DNA of 64,000 nt from Notospermus geniculatus. Lineage: Eukaryota; Nemertea; Pilidiophora; Heteronemertea; Lineidae. Of this stretch, positions 21,501 to 36,500 are shown in pieces. Each line of letters starts with the position of its first letter. Positions within the stretch are counted from its first letter, which is position 1. The stretch is taken from contig NMRB01000165.1 of the NCBI GenBank assembly GCA_002633025.1, positions 98,773-162,772 on the forward strand, in the 5' to 3' direction. Both the position numbers and the translations under genes were made by a program. The notes below the pieces were generated by a model. That model ran no database searches. It saw only the letters and a list, made by a program, of their open reading frames with translations, and was not told where the DNA came from.

Positions 21501-24500
21501 CATAAAATTGCAGGCATAACTGAACAATTTCCCTCGTCATGATATCAATTGCCCATACGGTAAAGGACATGTCCCATCATCATGAATCAGCATGTTCAAT
21601 CAGTGTGTGGTATCAGTATGTTTGACTGATTGGGCCCCAGTGAACGGAACGCAATCAAGTGGTCTGGTTTGATTTGGTTGGACATCCTAGGGGAGGAAAC
21701 AGTGGGAGTAGAATTCACAGAGATGACTCGATGAGGTAGCACATACAGGCTTTAGCACATTGTAGCCGTACTTACACATACAAAGAGAAGTCTGATTTTT
21801 TTTCAGGTCCGGATTCATTTGAAGTCCGGGTTTCTCTTTCGCCACAAATCCAGTTAGTACGAAACCCAGCGATCACAGGTGAAGGTCACATCCGTGGGTC
21901 ACTCAATGTACTAACACATGTAATTATCGCAACGCCATCTGTCGCCGGGTCTAGAACTAAGATAATTGCACTTACACCTGAAGTAGAAGCCCGGGCCAAG
22001 TCCGGACTTGATCTAGACCCACTCATGTCATCCGGTCTTAAGTCTGGAGTTTGTAGACCCGGGCTTCATTACATCCGCCTTCTTTGTAGTGTAAGCAGAA
22101 GTCCGGACTTCGTAGTGTAGTACATGTATATATATGGCTTATCTTGCTGAGATTTCCTGATGTCTCACATCAGCCTAGACTTGATGGCCCACATGTCACT
22201 CTGAGTATCACTATGATGCTTACTCAATGGCCAACTAGTTTATAAATAGATGTCACATGGCGGTGGGAACAGCTGGTGGATAAGCTGTTTGGTCTCACCA
22301 TCTTCCTGATCCTGCCCAATATGTGTATTTCCCACTGTGATTGTCATATTAACACCAGTTGCCTTTCCTGCTGTATCTGATGATCAAAAGCGTGTGGCGT
22401 CGAACAGCAGCTGCTGCACGAGAGTTTCTCCAGTGAAGTATTCTGTAAGATTTTTAGCCCACCTGGTGAGCATTTACCATGGCGCAGTGTCTGTCACCAT
22501 CATCGTCGGTGTCCAGTAGCAGTGCATGTTTTGTAACTGCCGGGGCTATTCATCCCAAACTTGGTACACAAGTACCCCTAGTTCAAATGACCTCGGGCAC
22601 CATCTAATAAACAGATAGCTAGGCCTAAAATGTTCTAACCTGGTGCAAATTTGTATTAGATTAGATATCCAAATTGCCAAATTTTGACCATGATCGTATG
22701 GCCCTGAAACATTTTGACTACCGACTCATGTCTGAATCTTTGTCTCTTTATAGGAAACGCAGCCAGAAGAATCTATAATGTAAGTATATCTGGGAATTTA
22801 CATTTCATCTGGTACAAATGTGGAGATTGGTCTTTCACCACCAACTGCATGATGTTGTTTTCAATCCTCCAGGTTGTCCTGGAATGCCCCGTATTGGGAA
22901 ACTGATATTTTTCAATGGATTAAGCATTGATTGCATTGAATTCCTATAATGTCATAGGAGATGGCATTTTACACTCAGTATCTAATTGATGACAACAAGG
23001 TGTTTCACTATGTACATTGCTGACCAGCTGTATTACTTATGACATTCATTTTACCTCATTTAATGAATATGATTATTTCAACCGTCTATCAGTTTCAGCT
23101 GAAGAAACTAATGATATCCAGCATTTTTCTGCCAAAAAGGTTTTACTTCATCTTTTTCATTGCATATAAAGAAAAACCTGAGAGCAGTACATGAACCATC
23201 ACGCAAGTTCGTGCAGTTTATACCTCGTAATGGGATGTGAGACAGTTCGTGTCATTGCCAGTGGCACCGGGGAACACTTCTCCGAATTAGTAATGCCAGT
23301 CATGTCTTGTGGCAGTTCCAGAGCAGAATCACTAGGGCATGGCTGAAGCATAATCAAATTAACTGTAGGATTCCCATTCTTCCTCGTGGTGAAACATACA
23401 TCACAAGAAACGTGAAATATTCGTATTCTATGAGTCTCAGTCATTGCTCTTCGCCTTTGGGTGTATTCATTAGAATTTAATGGGATATGTGGGAGTCTGA
23501 GAGGCAGCAATGACCATCGCTACGTTATAAAAGGATACTAGTATGCTGCAATCATGCACCTGTGCACCACTGGATGCAGGACCAAGATGGGGATGCAGCA
23601 CAATGGCACAAGGCTTGCAATGCACAATACATGACAACATGGTTGATATAATTATAAAAGCTAGCGAATGCTTTTACTTTAAATTTTGCAGTACATTTAC
23701 ATTGGACAATGCTGTGCAAATCTTAAGTAAAAGCATTTGCTAACTTTAATGAATACCAGCCCATGTTGTCCAGTGCTCTGTTCGGGTCACAAGATAGCCA
23801 TGTCGATGGGTGTCGCTTTCCAATGTAGTTTTGCAATTACTGCATCTGGGATGACTATTCCATGTTACAAAAAATTCATGAGCTTGCTTATGAATTTTTG
23901 ATGGTACACACCTGATGTAGATGTGATGTGGCATCTAGAAGAGCAGAAAGGCAATCATCTGGGCCCGCCAATATTGTGTGTCATCACACGATAGAAATAA
24001 CAAGGTGCTGAAGGGGTTAGGTTGGCGATGATACTGATGAATCCATTGGGCTGTCCTCTTGGATGAGAATCATTGGGGAATTACCCATTCATAATTTAAT
24101 ACTTATTGATCAAGAGTACCATGGCCTTGGTGGTGTTCCCTTGCTGGTTTGGATACATCCCTTTCAGCTTATGTTGTTATTCAAGTCCGCAATGGACATC
24201 ACAGCTGAGGTCAGACGACTAGGCAGAGCAACAAGTTATCTTTTGTCATAAGCACGAATGTTCTTTTTTATTGGGGAAGGTTTTTCTGTGTTTTGCCATC
24301 GATAAGGTGCTCCTCCATGTGAGTTTTCGTGCACGAGTTGGCTCTTAATGGCAGTTCACCATATTGTTGATGACCAAATTGCAACCTGTAGTATAGACAA
24401 ATCCCAAATTGACATAAATGAGAAAGATCTGCGCACTTCTGTTGAAATCGCAGACACAACCTCGGTCTGAAACTGAATGACGTGATGCAGAGAACCCCAC

Positions 24501-27500
24501 AACAGTGACTTCGACGACGTTGCATCAGAGTCGACCATTGCTCATGTTGCTGAATAATGGATTGCGTACGTCAGCTGGTTTCAGATCGANGAGAAAGGAG
24601 AGAGTAAAAGACTCAATTTGTGTTCATAATGTCTTGAGGTCGATGGATAATATCTGAGGAATTCTATTTTGATGACAAGGTCTTTTGATCTTCAGTGCAT
24701 GGTTGAAAGAGGGCATCATTTTTTCTGTAAAAGCTGTGTGGAAAGATACAAAATCACTGAATCAGTGGTCCTTGGGCTAAACTTCAGAAGCTTATTTCAC
24801 TCTTGCAGTGACACATTCAGTCGTGGTTTCGGCTGAAGGAGCATCACTTGAGTTGACTGCTTGACAAGTTTTTGGTTTGCTGCACTTACCAAGTGCCATT
24901 GTGTTGCAGGACGTGCAAAAATTTCCCCCTCAGATCCCCCTTTGCAGATTCTTTGATAACAGTACTTGTGTATTTTGTACCATTCAAATTACAGAAATTA
25001 TCAATACCTTCTCAAATAAAAATGAAAGTTCTTGTTGATATCTCCCACCTGTTATTTCTCAAATGCCCCAAGCACTCTCATTCCTTGTCTACTTCGGGTA
25101 ATCAACCATCAAATACCTATATTGCAAGCCCTAATTTTCTAAAGATGAAGACCCGTCGGGCATTTGGAGTTAGAGATTCATGATTGTACGAATTATCTTT
25201 TAAGTTCAAAGTAACAGCAAAATTCCTCTTATAATCTCGATTAGAAGCTTTGTGTATGGAGGTTTCCAGTTTCTTTGACTGTGCAGTCTCATGAGACTGT
25301 TAATTTACGTAATGTAGAATTAGGTATGGCTGGTGATGTTGGGAACTGTGTCAGTGTGACGTGCTGGAACTCTACAAAAGCGAGATTTTTTTGCCATGAT
25401 GATGCAAAGTCACAGGATGGGTTGTGGCGCATGATGTTTCATTTCTAGAAGTCACAGGATGGGTTTTGGCTCATGATGTTTCATTTCTAGGTTTGCAAGG
25501 TACTGAACAAGTGTTCCAAATCCAGCAACATTCCATGACACACGAAACAATTTAGAGTGCAATTCTGGTCTTATTGCCCAGCACTCTGAACCAATTTGAG
25601 ACCCGGTTGCTGTCAACTTGTTCTATGATTGAACCACCAACACAGCAGAGGTTGGACTGCAATTTCTGACACGAAACAAACCGCGAGTGAAATGGTTCCT
25701 CAGCTGGACATCTGATGGTTGTGTTATTGGCACTGATTTAAAATTCTGGTTTGTCACATGCGATTGAAACATGAAAGAAAGATCTCACGTATTACCCAGC
25801 ATGAGATATGTGTGGTTTACACTATAGCAAAGCTACTCTTCTGTTATTGAAAGGCAAAGTGAAAATAACTAGCTGGAGGCGACATTACCAGCGGTGTCGG
25901 AATGAACATCAGTATCTTTGAGATAACTCTTGCGAGGTAGTTATCTGGTGGTTGTGGTTCTGATTTTCCTGCTGAGGCTTTGATTACAAGTGATGGGAAA
26001 GGAGAGCAAATTATTTGTTGCCAGTGGATGGCGCACCATGCGTCCGTGCAGCTATAAAAGATCTTGACTATTCGCCAGGGTTTTCGAAAGGTCATCACAT
26101 GTCCACCAGGATCATGGAGTGGTTCTGACATGGAAGGCTTTAGAGGTACAACTTGAGTCTGGAGAGCTATCTAATGAGGGTAGACAGCCATGGACCAGTT
26201 GCGATTTATGAGGGATTTTCATAGCGATATTACTCTCATCAATCTATATAGAACATGATGTGCCAAATACCTGGACTTATCAGTGATGCACAATGGTTGT
26301 CCTGTCACTAAGCTTCATCAATCACTTTCTCTAGAACATAAATCATCATATTTCTTATTGTGGGCGTTTATAACCATACTGCACCCTGTAAATCCAAACT
26401 TCCTACACTCTCAGTGTGTTCGATTACTTGCACCGCACTTGGGGAAGCTCGGATATCGCACATTGTGGAGCATGCGCAGTGAGGCCGAGTAAACGAATGA
26501 TGTCGCGCCTGGTTAGAGTGAAGTGTCATGGCGCCAAAGTATTTCCTCTTTCTCCGTTGGCTGAATCAGCTTCACCGCCATCTTTTCGTGAAGTAACGGG
26601 CTCAGAGGGTCACTCACTTGGGCCAGGCGCGAATAAGCGTGAGTTATGACGTCAGCTCGAGCTAGCAAGAACGCTGTGGCACTTACTCGGGGAAGTGTGG
26701 CGCTAGTAATCAAACACACTAAAAGTTCCGAGTCATCAGAAACTAGGAATTCACATTTGGGGTTTGTCAACCTACTTCTGTTGGCAACAACTGCCTTAGT
26801 CGGCATCCACATCCTTTTTCACTCAGCCCACATCCCACACCATCATTCACCTCCTACATCCTGCATCCCTCTATTCATTGACCACATGCTGCAATTCAAA
26901 TAGTGCTATATCCTCCAATACTGGAGGTACAGCAAGCTATGCCCAAGGGATCTAGTCATTGTTCCCTTATCCGGGCGAACATTGGGTCACCTACGTTAGG
27001 ATATGAAAGATTTCATTCAGTACATTTGAAACTCAACTCTGATGTCCTGGTGGACAATGTGGTCTTCCGTGGCTTTGTTGGATCTAAGAGGATTACGGCC
27101 TGATATCATATCATTTGCTTTGGTAATCCTAGTGCCGTTGTTGTCCGTTGAGAAAATAAAATCCTGTGTTACAAGGTCGAAGACGAAAGTCACCTTAGAA
27201 GAAGAAATAATGAAACCAACAATGGTGAATGGCCTATTGAGAAAGAACTCGCACAAAAAAACTCTCGCGTGGAGTAGCGCCTTAAAAGTGGCAAAACCTG
27301 TCTGTCAATACATCTATCTAATTTTCTTTCTTGTCAATAGAGGGCTCCTTTCTGCACAGAAAAGCCCAGTTGTCATAAATGATAAGAAACTTTGGATTCT
27401 TGCTCAAATCCTGTTTTGAACAGATTTTGTCTAAATGCCGTCAGTGCCTACTTAATGTCTATTGCCATAATGTTGAGTTGTCTGATGTTTGACCGTGCCC

Positions 27501-30500
27501 CCTTATGCGCCGTTTGTAAACTCAGCTCTATTGATCTGCTGATGGGATGAAGCCAATTTGCCAATGAGATTTCCTATAACAGGATTGACGTCTACAGTGA
27601 ACAAAGTAACTCAAACAAATGGGTTCTCACCATCGTTATTCGGTGTATGATACACCTGTCTATGAAGGACGTGATCTGCTGCAGAGTGGTCAAGTTGAAC
27701 TAATGAGGTTGTTTTGGTATGGTCTTGTGTTGTTGTAGCTCTTCTTCTGGAAGAAAGAACCATTTGCCCACGGTGTCCAAAGTAATATTTGTGTTGTTGT
27801 TGTTGTTGTTGTTCCTCTTCTTCTGAGGAAGAAGGATCCATATTGCTCACAGTATCAAAAGAGGTCTTTATGTTGTTGTTCTTCTTCTTCTGGTGGAGGA
27901 AACCATTTTGCTCATATTATCCAATGAGTTTTTGTCTTCTTCTTCTGGAAGAAGGAACCATTTTGCTCACAGCATCCAAAGTGATCTTTGTGTTATTGTT
28001 GTTCTTCTTGTGGAAGAAGCATCCATATTGCTCACAGTATCGAAAGGAATCTTTGTGTTGTTCTTCTTCTGGAAAAGGATCAAGATCGCTTACAGCATTC
28101 AGAGTGATCTTTGTGTTGTTGTTGTTGTTGTTGTTGTTCTTCTTCTTCTTCTTCTAGAAGAAGGATCCATATTGCTCGCCGTAGCGAAAGGAATCTTTGT
28201 GTTGTTGTTGTTCTGGGAAAAGGATCCAGATTGCTCACACCATCCAAAGTGATCTTTGTGTTGTTCTTCTTCTTCAGGAAGAAGGATCGATCATTGCTCA
28301 CAGTATCAAAAGGAATCTTTGTTTTGTTCTTCTTCTGGAAAAGGATCCAGATTGCTCACAACATCCAAAATGATCTTTGTGTTGTTATTGCTCTTCTTCT
28401 GGAAAAGGATCCATATCACTCACATTATCCGTAGGGATCCTTGTGTTGTTGTTCTTCTTCTTCTTCTGGAGGAAGGAACAATATTGCTGTGCGTATATCC
28501 AAAGGATTTCTCAAGAAGATGGTTCCTCATGAGTCTTCATATGGCAAAAAATGGTCAGAGGTGGTGATCTACCAATATCAGATGAACCCAGTCTGTCCAA
28601 TAGGCATGGTATAGAATTGGATTCCTGAGAGACCAGCCAGTCACCTCAGACACGGCATGAACATATGGTCCATTTATGTAAAATGATAGAAAAATATTTG
28701 TTGCGTGATCGCAATGATATACCCTGAAATTATCAGCTTGCTCTCCTGAATAATGCATTGTCCACTGTGTCAGGCTGTCGGTCTGAGGGCGGTTTATCCT
28801 ATCCGTTGGTTTGTCATGTAAGGAGTAATTGAATTGGTATGATCTGATAGGAACCCGCTGCTGCATGACCCAGCACTGGCAATATGATGCGACAGTGCTC
28901 AAACAGAATGACTCCTTTGACAAACTTCTGTCATATTTGTTCGACTTGAATGGAGAGAATTGATGAATCTGTCGTGAAGGTTGATATTGAACTTAGTGAA
29001 CCACATCAATGGCAGGTCGATTGAAATCTATTTCCAGTTGGTCTGTGTTCCGTATGTCAAATGAGCATTGATCATCAACACGGATGATCAGCTTTGAGCG
29101 TGATCTGGTGGAAGGGATCCTTGTGGCTCTTATGAGAAACTAGACGAGTACATGTCCTATAAACAAAAGTTCATGTGGCATTGTGTGAAATGTGAAAGGC
29201 AAAGGGCATGTTGCTGCTGAGGGTGTTGCTGGAGTGGTGTAGTGAGAAATTCAACCTCTGTCATCTCTGAAATGGTGGTTCAGAGCCTTTCCTTATGTGA
29301 CACAGAAGGTAGTGGTAGTGTCCCACTGGCAAATTTTGTCCTGCGACAAGGGGCGAATGAAAAATTCGTAGCTCCTCGTAACAGTTCTTAGACTGTCGTC
29401 TATGTTCGCAATGATTCTCTGGATCGCAGAAAAATTTTCCAAAAGTTGAAAATTTTCCCGGGACAGAATTTTAGTTGAAGTCAGTCGAACTTATCATGTA
29501 TATAGTCGCACCCATGTGGTACATAGTCGTACAGGATCGTAGGTCTTAGATAATGGAAGAGTAACTTTGACTATCTACGACAGTCTGCTACTAGCGACGA
29601 GTAATGTGCGAAGAAACTACGAGCATCTACGAGTATCTACAACCACCCAGGACTAACTTCGTCTACGCCTGCCAGTGTTTGACCAATCAGCGACCACTTG
29701 ACAACTCGCAAAAAACTATGAATGCTAAATATCGCAGGTTGTCGAGGGAATATCGCAGACTTCAGATTCGCCCCTTGTCGTGGGCAAAAGTCGCCGGTGG
29801 GACACTACATGTACTATAACTCTCTTTTTGTCTCTCTGGTTTTTCCTGTGTTATGTCTGTGTTTTGACTTTGCCACTTGGCTCTAATTCAGTCCTCACTA
29901 GTCATGTCATTGTCCAGTCAATGTCAATGATGTAACATTGAAAGCATTCTCACTTTTAAGCAAGAATATCTCTATTCCGGTTTATTCCCACTTCGCCCCT
30001 TCCCATTTTGCCCCCTAACAGTAAATCCATTAAATACTGGTAGCTACCCCTAACAATAACCATTAGGGGGCGAATTGGGAAAGGGCGAAATGGGAAGACA
30101 CCCTCTATTCCTGCTTTTACACCTAAGTGATTTTTCCAGACCCGAGTTCAGATTTAACCCGGATCCATTGACTTTAATGTCCACACCTAATTAATATTCC
30201 TCTTAAGATATCTAACGCTTGTTGTGATATTTATAGATACAACACCGATTCAATTTTATTAGCCTAATGATACCTGTCGGTGGGCTCAGTAAACGTAACC
30301 CGGCATTTCTCTGTCCACACCTATGATCGGAGCCGGGCTAAAGTATAACCCGGATCCACGATGGGTCTGACCCACCTTTCGAAAGTGAGCTAAATTAGTC
30401 CGGCAATTTTTAACTGAGATTCGATTTCCAAAGGTGTAAATGCAAAAATGGAGGGTCAGACCCGGCAATTTCATTAGGTGTAAACGCAGCTTATATCATC

Positions 30501-33500
30501 AGAAACGGTAAGAGTTTCTTTTCCATGTTGACAAATTGCTTGCAACCTCCATCTACCATGCACCTCAACTCGTCAATCAATGACAGGTCCAATAGAGCAC
30601 TAAAATGTGTTGCACATGAGCCACATGAGAGGAAGCTAATGACACACCAGCACAAGCCATCAGGCAACAGGTTTGGATGTATAAAGCTACAGGGAGCACT
30701 AGAAATAGTGTACAGTAAAGATATGGTGACGAGTCCCACCATGAAATCAGTTTACAAGCCCCTGATGACTTGTGTGGCTGATGGTGTCATCAGATGTTTG
30801 GATGTTGTCGATAGATATGCAGCCAAGCTTTGGAATGGAAGATAATCTTCGCTGACCAAACATACCAATGACAAGAGGCTCACACTGACGTCTCTGACGA
30901 CAGATAGCAGACGTCATGGAGTATGGGTGGTTATAACTGCAAATAAAGACATTACAAAATAAAGACGTTGTTGTAGTCATATTCTGTAGTGTTGTGATGA
31001 TCTTGAGTCTTAGCTAAGAAAGAGGTGATCATGAGGTGGCACTGCATTCGTCCAAACGAAGAATCACAAAAACACCCGAAGTGTTACAAATGATACAGCG
31101 CCACCTTACGTCTTTCTTAGCTATGACTCGCAATCATGTGGACAACTGCAGTGCCACCTAACGTCTTTCTTAGCTACGACTAGAGATCACCACAACGACT
31201 AGAGAATATGACTACAACAACGTCTTGACTTTGTAACGTCTTTATTTGTGGTTATAACCGCCCATAATGGAGGACATGTGAAAACTACATTATGCAGTTG
31301 TCTAAGGAAGCTGCTGCTGATGGTTTCACAGTGCTACCGTTACTTCCATAATTCGGGCCTCGTTAGGAAAACACATCTTCCAATCTTTCTTGAAAAGTAA
31401 CTGTTGTTGCCATATTGTGTAAATATATAGAATTTGAAAATATTGATCGGTCTAATTCATATGATCATGGTTCCTGTGCCTGTGCACTGCAGCTTGGAAA
31501 CGTCCTCCAATTAAGCAAACATGGTTGAATGTGGTTCATTATCGTACCAATACCCCATCTGTGCCTATCAATAAGGATCTGGCTGATAATTAACATCCTT
31601 CTTCTCCTGAATGACAATAGCCAATTACGCTTTCCTTCACCATGGTCTCCAACACCATTAGTGGATTCCACAGCCGCGATTAGTTATCGTCTTTCTAAGC
31701 AGCGACCGTAATTGATCCACAACTGGGGTTGGATTTTGAGCTAGCGTGTTGCAGACAGCATTTTTTCTACATGGTGAAAACACATATGCTTCATCAGTAT
31801 TGCTTTGTAAGACTTTGATATGCTGGGTAGAATAGCTTCTAATATAGCATGTCGGGAATTAGGTTTGTAATGAAGGCCATTTTCCTAATTATCTTTCGCT
31901 TTGATCCGTAATGGTCGGGTCGGCCTTTGGGTCCAGCTGGAAAAGTGGTAGTTAGCCTAAAGATATACAGGTATGGCTGTTCACCATAAGATCCTCCAAT
32001 GGGGTTGTAGCCATTCTTTTTCTATCATTGGATGGCACTGCGACCGTATCAACTTTTCCACTGTGACGTACGGAACTCAACGGTCACACTACCGTGACAT
32101 TGTGGCTTCATGCTCGCACCTCGTATTGCCACGGAGATGACGTCCTGAAGACAATGAAAAGGCCTGATACGGTCGCAGCGACATCTTTCCGTGGAGAAGT
32201 GGTGATAACCTCATTGAGCTACAGCCACACAAAGTACCTGGTACCTCAATTACCGGTCCAAAAGAAATGCATTCCATTCCTTACTGATGGAAATTTCGGT
32301 TCAACGAAAGAAAGAGGTACAACCAGTGATTGATAAATTCCTTCCCGCCCACCTCAGGCGTCAGAAATTAATTGATCGACGTTTTACCAAATCTGCAGCT
32401 TATGTTGCAGCTTAGATCAAATCTACCTCTGGCTGGTAAGTTAATGCTCCTTGATACAGCATTCTGTTTTAATAATATCCTCATGTCCTTGTTTTATCAC
32501 TGCATTTGAAGAGCACCATTCATCAGGTGGCTCTTGTGTTTCTTTGAAGTGAAACAAAAATCATTCATCATTAAGCTTGTATGGTGCTTGTCTCAGGCGA
32601 TATCGCAATCGTACAAGGCATTGAAAAACTGGTGAGCCAAACTGTAGTCACATTTACGCGGTTCGAAAATGTGCCAACATTGTGTGCATGGTTCCCTCTT
32701 AAGCCTGTATGGTGCTTATCTCAGGCGATATCGCAATCGTACAAGGCATTGAAAAACTGGTGAGCCAAACTGTAGTCACATTTACGCGGTTCGAAAATGT
32801 GCCAACATTGTGTGCATGGTTCCCTCGCTTAAGCCTGTATGGTGCTTATCTCAGGCGATATCGCAGTCGTATAAGGCATTGAAAAACTGGTGAGCCAAAC
32901 TGTAGTCACATTCACGCAGTTCGAAAATGTGCCAACATTTGGTCATATGAATAAAGACTAGTAACTGCTTTTACTTGAATTTTGCAATACAAATGCACTA
33001 AGTGATGCTGTACAAATCTGAAGGTAAAGCATTTGATAGTCTTTATTCATATGAGCCGTAGTGTCCATGGTTCACTTACTGTTGGCTTCAGTCCCTGTCC
33101 CTACCATCATCTCATTCAAAGGATCCCTGATCATCACTGGCAGCAATCAGCTGAACCCTGATGGGCACCAATGTCGATGCATTGATCACATCATCATGGC
33201 TCCACAGATTTTATTTTGATGTCAATGAAGGTTCTGGTGTCACTGGTGGTCAAACCTCTTGTGAGGGTGCTAATTAACAGTAGAGGTGTCCGTGACATTG
33301 CCGTGTCATTCAATCAAACACGGTTCATTGGGTTACATCTCATCAGTGGTCGCTGACCACATCATCACCATGCTGTGCTATTCAGTGTAGATTGCAATTA
33401 GAGTACAGTCATGACAGTAGAACCTCCCTTAGCGGACACCTCAGTCAGCAGGACACCATTCTATTAAGGACACCAAAATTCAGTCCAAAACTGGTCATTT

Positions 33501-36500
33501 CTATTCATTTTGACCTCTGTAATCAGGACACCTCTCAATTAAGGACAGCATTTGTCAGTCCCGAAGGTGTCCTTAATAGAGAGGTTCCACTGTACTTCTT
33601 TTAGGATAGTGCCAATTTGCCTTTATGGTCTGCTTCCATGACAGTCCACTTCCTCCCTGTAATGTTGCAGGATATCAAGGTTGTGATAGGGACCAAGAAA
33701 TCTGTGTGCAGGATTTGAAGTGTACTTTTCAGGCACGTAGGCTGGGGGTGCACTGGGTGCATGTGCAGTAAAGAGAGTTCTGCTGTAGCCAAGCAGAAAA
33801 AATCAAACTTGTATTCGTGTAAATTTTGGTTAAGAATAGCACTGAAATCACGTCTCAGAGCATATACATGTGCATTATAAAATTTTCTTGGGGAGGCTCC
33901 TTTGTTACTCTAAAACATACTCGGCAATGGCAGCCTAGTACCGGGATGTTCGAACACCAACCGAGAAACTTTAAATGTTCCTGCACGAATGCTAGTATTA
34001 CCATATAGGCCTACACCAAATTTCATGCTTAGTCTACTGGAAGAGTTCCATCTTCCCAAAAATGTGCACCTCCCCAGGCTCAGACCAATGTAAGCCCTTA
34101 CTCTTCGATGACTCTGCTGACCCCACGTTGACAGGCCAAGAGAAGAATGTCTGACATTCATCAGCTATGTACGTCCAGATAAATTGCCTTCTTGTGATTT
34201 CACATACCAATCCTCCATCCTCGTCACAAGTGGCTCAAGTCTCTCATCAGTTTGTCTTGTAATCTGTCACCGTCACTTTCAAACAGAATCATCGTTTGAA
34301 GTATGATACAACTTCGACAGTATAAGCTGAAATTAGAGCTCTCTACCATGATTGCAAAATATTTGACGCAAAAGAAAATTGCATTGGCGATATCATGCGA
34401 GTAACTTTATTGTTGCTATAGAAAATCACGCTTGCTTTGCGGGGTTCTTCAAGAATGAAATTTCTCACAAGGAGATAATTTCCTGGAAGTTGTGGATCAG
34501 CAAATTATTGGGTGAATGATGGGACAGTTATGACAAAAAATGAGCCTAATGAAGATAAATGATAGATCACGTCCTCAGATAGGATTTCTTCTCTCCTAAT
34601 GTTCGGTTTTCAGATATTTTGCCTCGTCAGCTTCATCAACGAAAGTTCTTTGGTCAGAAAAGGCAACGCGTCATTCCAGGTTTTGTAAAGAGTGCGACGT
34701 GCATATCATAATTGCACTAGGTTGACTCGTTGGCTTGCCTTTATTGTATTGTTGCCTGATGGCGTTCCTGTACCCTGGGATTTGAAGGTCATGTGACAAA
34801 GTCATTCAAAGGAGCGTGACCAGAGTTAACAAGTGCTGTAATCCTGTACCGGGTATGTTGTTTGCTGTTGAGAGCAAAGATATGATGAATTCTGTGGTGA
34901 AAAAGATATAAAGTCTTCTTTCACAATGTCCTAGCAATCCATAGGTTATTGATATACATGTAAGTGTAGGAGAGGAACGAATACTTGTGATATGAACTTT
35001 AAATGTTACCTATTTAGACTCCCACAGAACAATGGGATTGGCATGTTGCAGAGAAAATGGTTTGTTATGAAATAGACTTACTGCTTTTTAGCTCACCAGG
35101 GTGAGCTCTTACAATGGTGCAGTGTCCTTCATTATCTGTCGTCCTAGCAAGGCACGGTAACCGCTGTCATTTGTCATTTGCTTTTCTGGTACATTATTTT
35201 CACCCCGGTGAGCATGTCATCATGGTCCATGGACCATTTCAGTGGTGGTTTGCCAACCACAGCCGTAGCATATAACAAAATTGAGGCAAATGGTAAAACG
35301 TAATACACCTTTACCATGGCATTTATCTTCTCTGAAAAGAAGCAGCCCTCTAACATCACCAGAATTTCATTTAGAGCCAATAATGTCATCAGAGTCAAAT
35401 CAATCAACTCAAAATCCAATGTAATCCCCCATCTCCCTTTCTATATGCGATTCTACCTGTGATCGTGTTTTCCTCATCATTGTGTGCAAGAGGTACTCGC
35501 CAGGTTTTTTCCTTGATCTGTTTATTGTTTGATTGAACTGTTATAATGCATTCAGCAGTTGAAAGGAACAAGCCGAACTCCTCAATTAGGTATCAATTTG
35601 ACCATACCAGTTCAGTAATGGTGGCATGGCTTTGAAAGAAGAGCTAGGTTTTGTGCTGAGGCACGTGGTGGTGGTAAGCAGTCGTCCATGGCTTCTTCTC
35701 GTGGGATGTTTTGACGTCAGGCAGGTCGGATGTTTTGACGTCATGCAGGTCAACTGTCCTGTACTCTAAGATTATCTGGGGTATCAAATCATCAGATTAT
35801 CAAATATCATTTTGGAGTGGAGAATTTCATGACTTTCAGATTTCATTTCAACCGATGGCTGAAGAGGATAGTCCAGAGTTGAAATTGGAGAACTCCAATG
35901 AGATTGAATACTTGGTATTTCATCATATGGTTTTATATTCGATTTCAATATCTAGGTTCTCTCAAATTATGGGCGAATACGTGTCATTCTTCTCAAAATT
36001 CAGCGACTGATACTCGGCAGAATAACTTGACAACGACGCATTGATTTCTCATCTGAAAGTGATCTGCAATTCCAATACTGCTGCGAAGAACCCCAGCTGG
36101 TAAACCGCTACCAGCACCGGTGATATTTCAAGATAACAATGAGATGGCAAATGGAATTGAAAATTGTCATTATCCGTCGTGATATGACTTGTGATTGCCG
36201 TGGATCCTGTGGCAGATTTGTTGTCGCAGCTGATCCTGTCGCAAAGAATCTGTTGGTTGATGAATGAGAAATTGGGAAAAAGGAGGCAAGTGACACTATC
36301 GTTAAAAGTGTAATTGTCAATTTTGCAAGGTTTATGATGTGAAGAAATGGTGTGGTTCCGTCAATTGGAACGGCTACTTTTCTTACAGCAGCATCGCTGG
36401 TGTTCTAAATTCTGTATCATTGCGAGAAGGAGGAGTGTGGCAAGAAGCCTTGTCATTTTCATTCAGACAAATCTCCTGTGGTCAGTCTATCTTGTCCACA

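Larger units (their letters stand above)
19866..23965. repeat. Large duplicated block, copy 2 (probable haplotype B)
   Basis: Collinear with copy 1 throughout, with the same microexons. It carries its own insertion at 23642-23761 and a 21231-21616 segment absent from copy 1. Sequence continues uniquely after 23965 (cgccaatattgtgtgtc). Confidence 0.92.

Noticed and set aside
26513-26584. Minus-strand ATG in the YY1-like word opening MAVKLIQPTEKEEILW
   Set aside because: Ends after 22 codons with no splice donor; attractive position but not enough for a gene call.
27611-28434. Poly-Cys/Leu and poly-Gln frames
   Set aside because: Products of TTG/TTC runs in a minisatellite.
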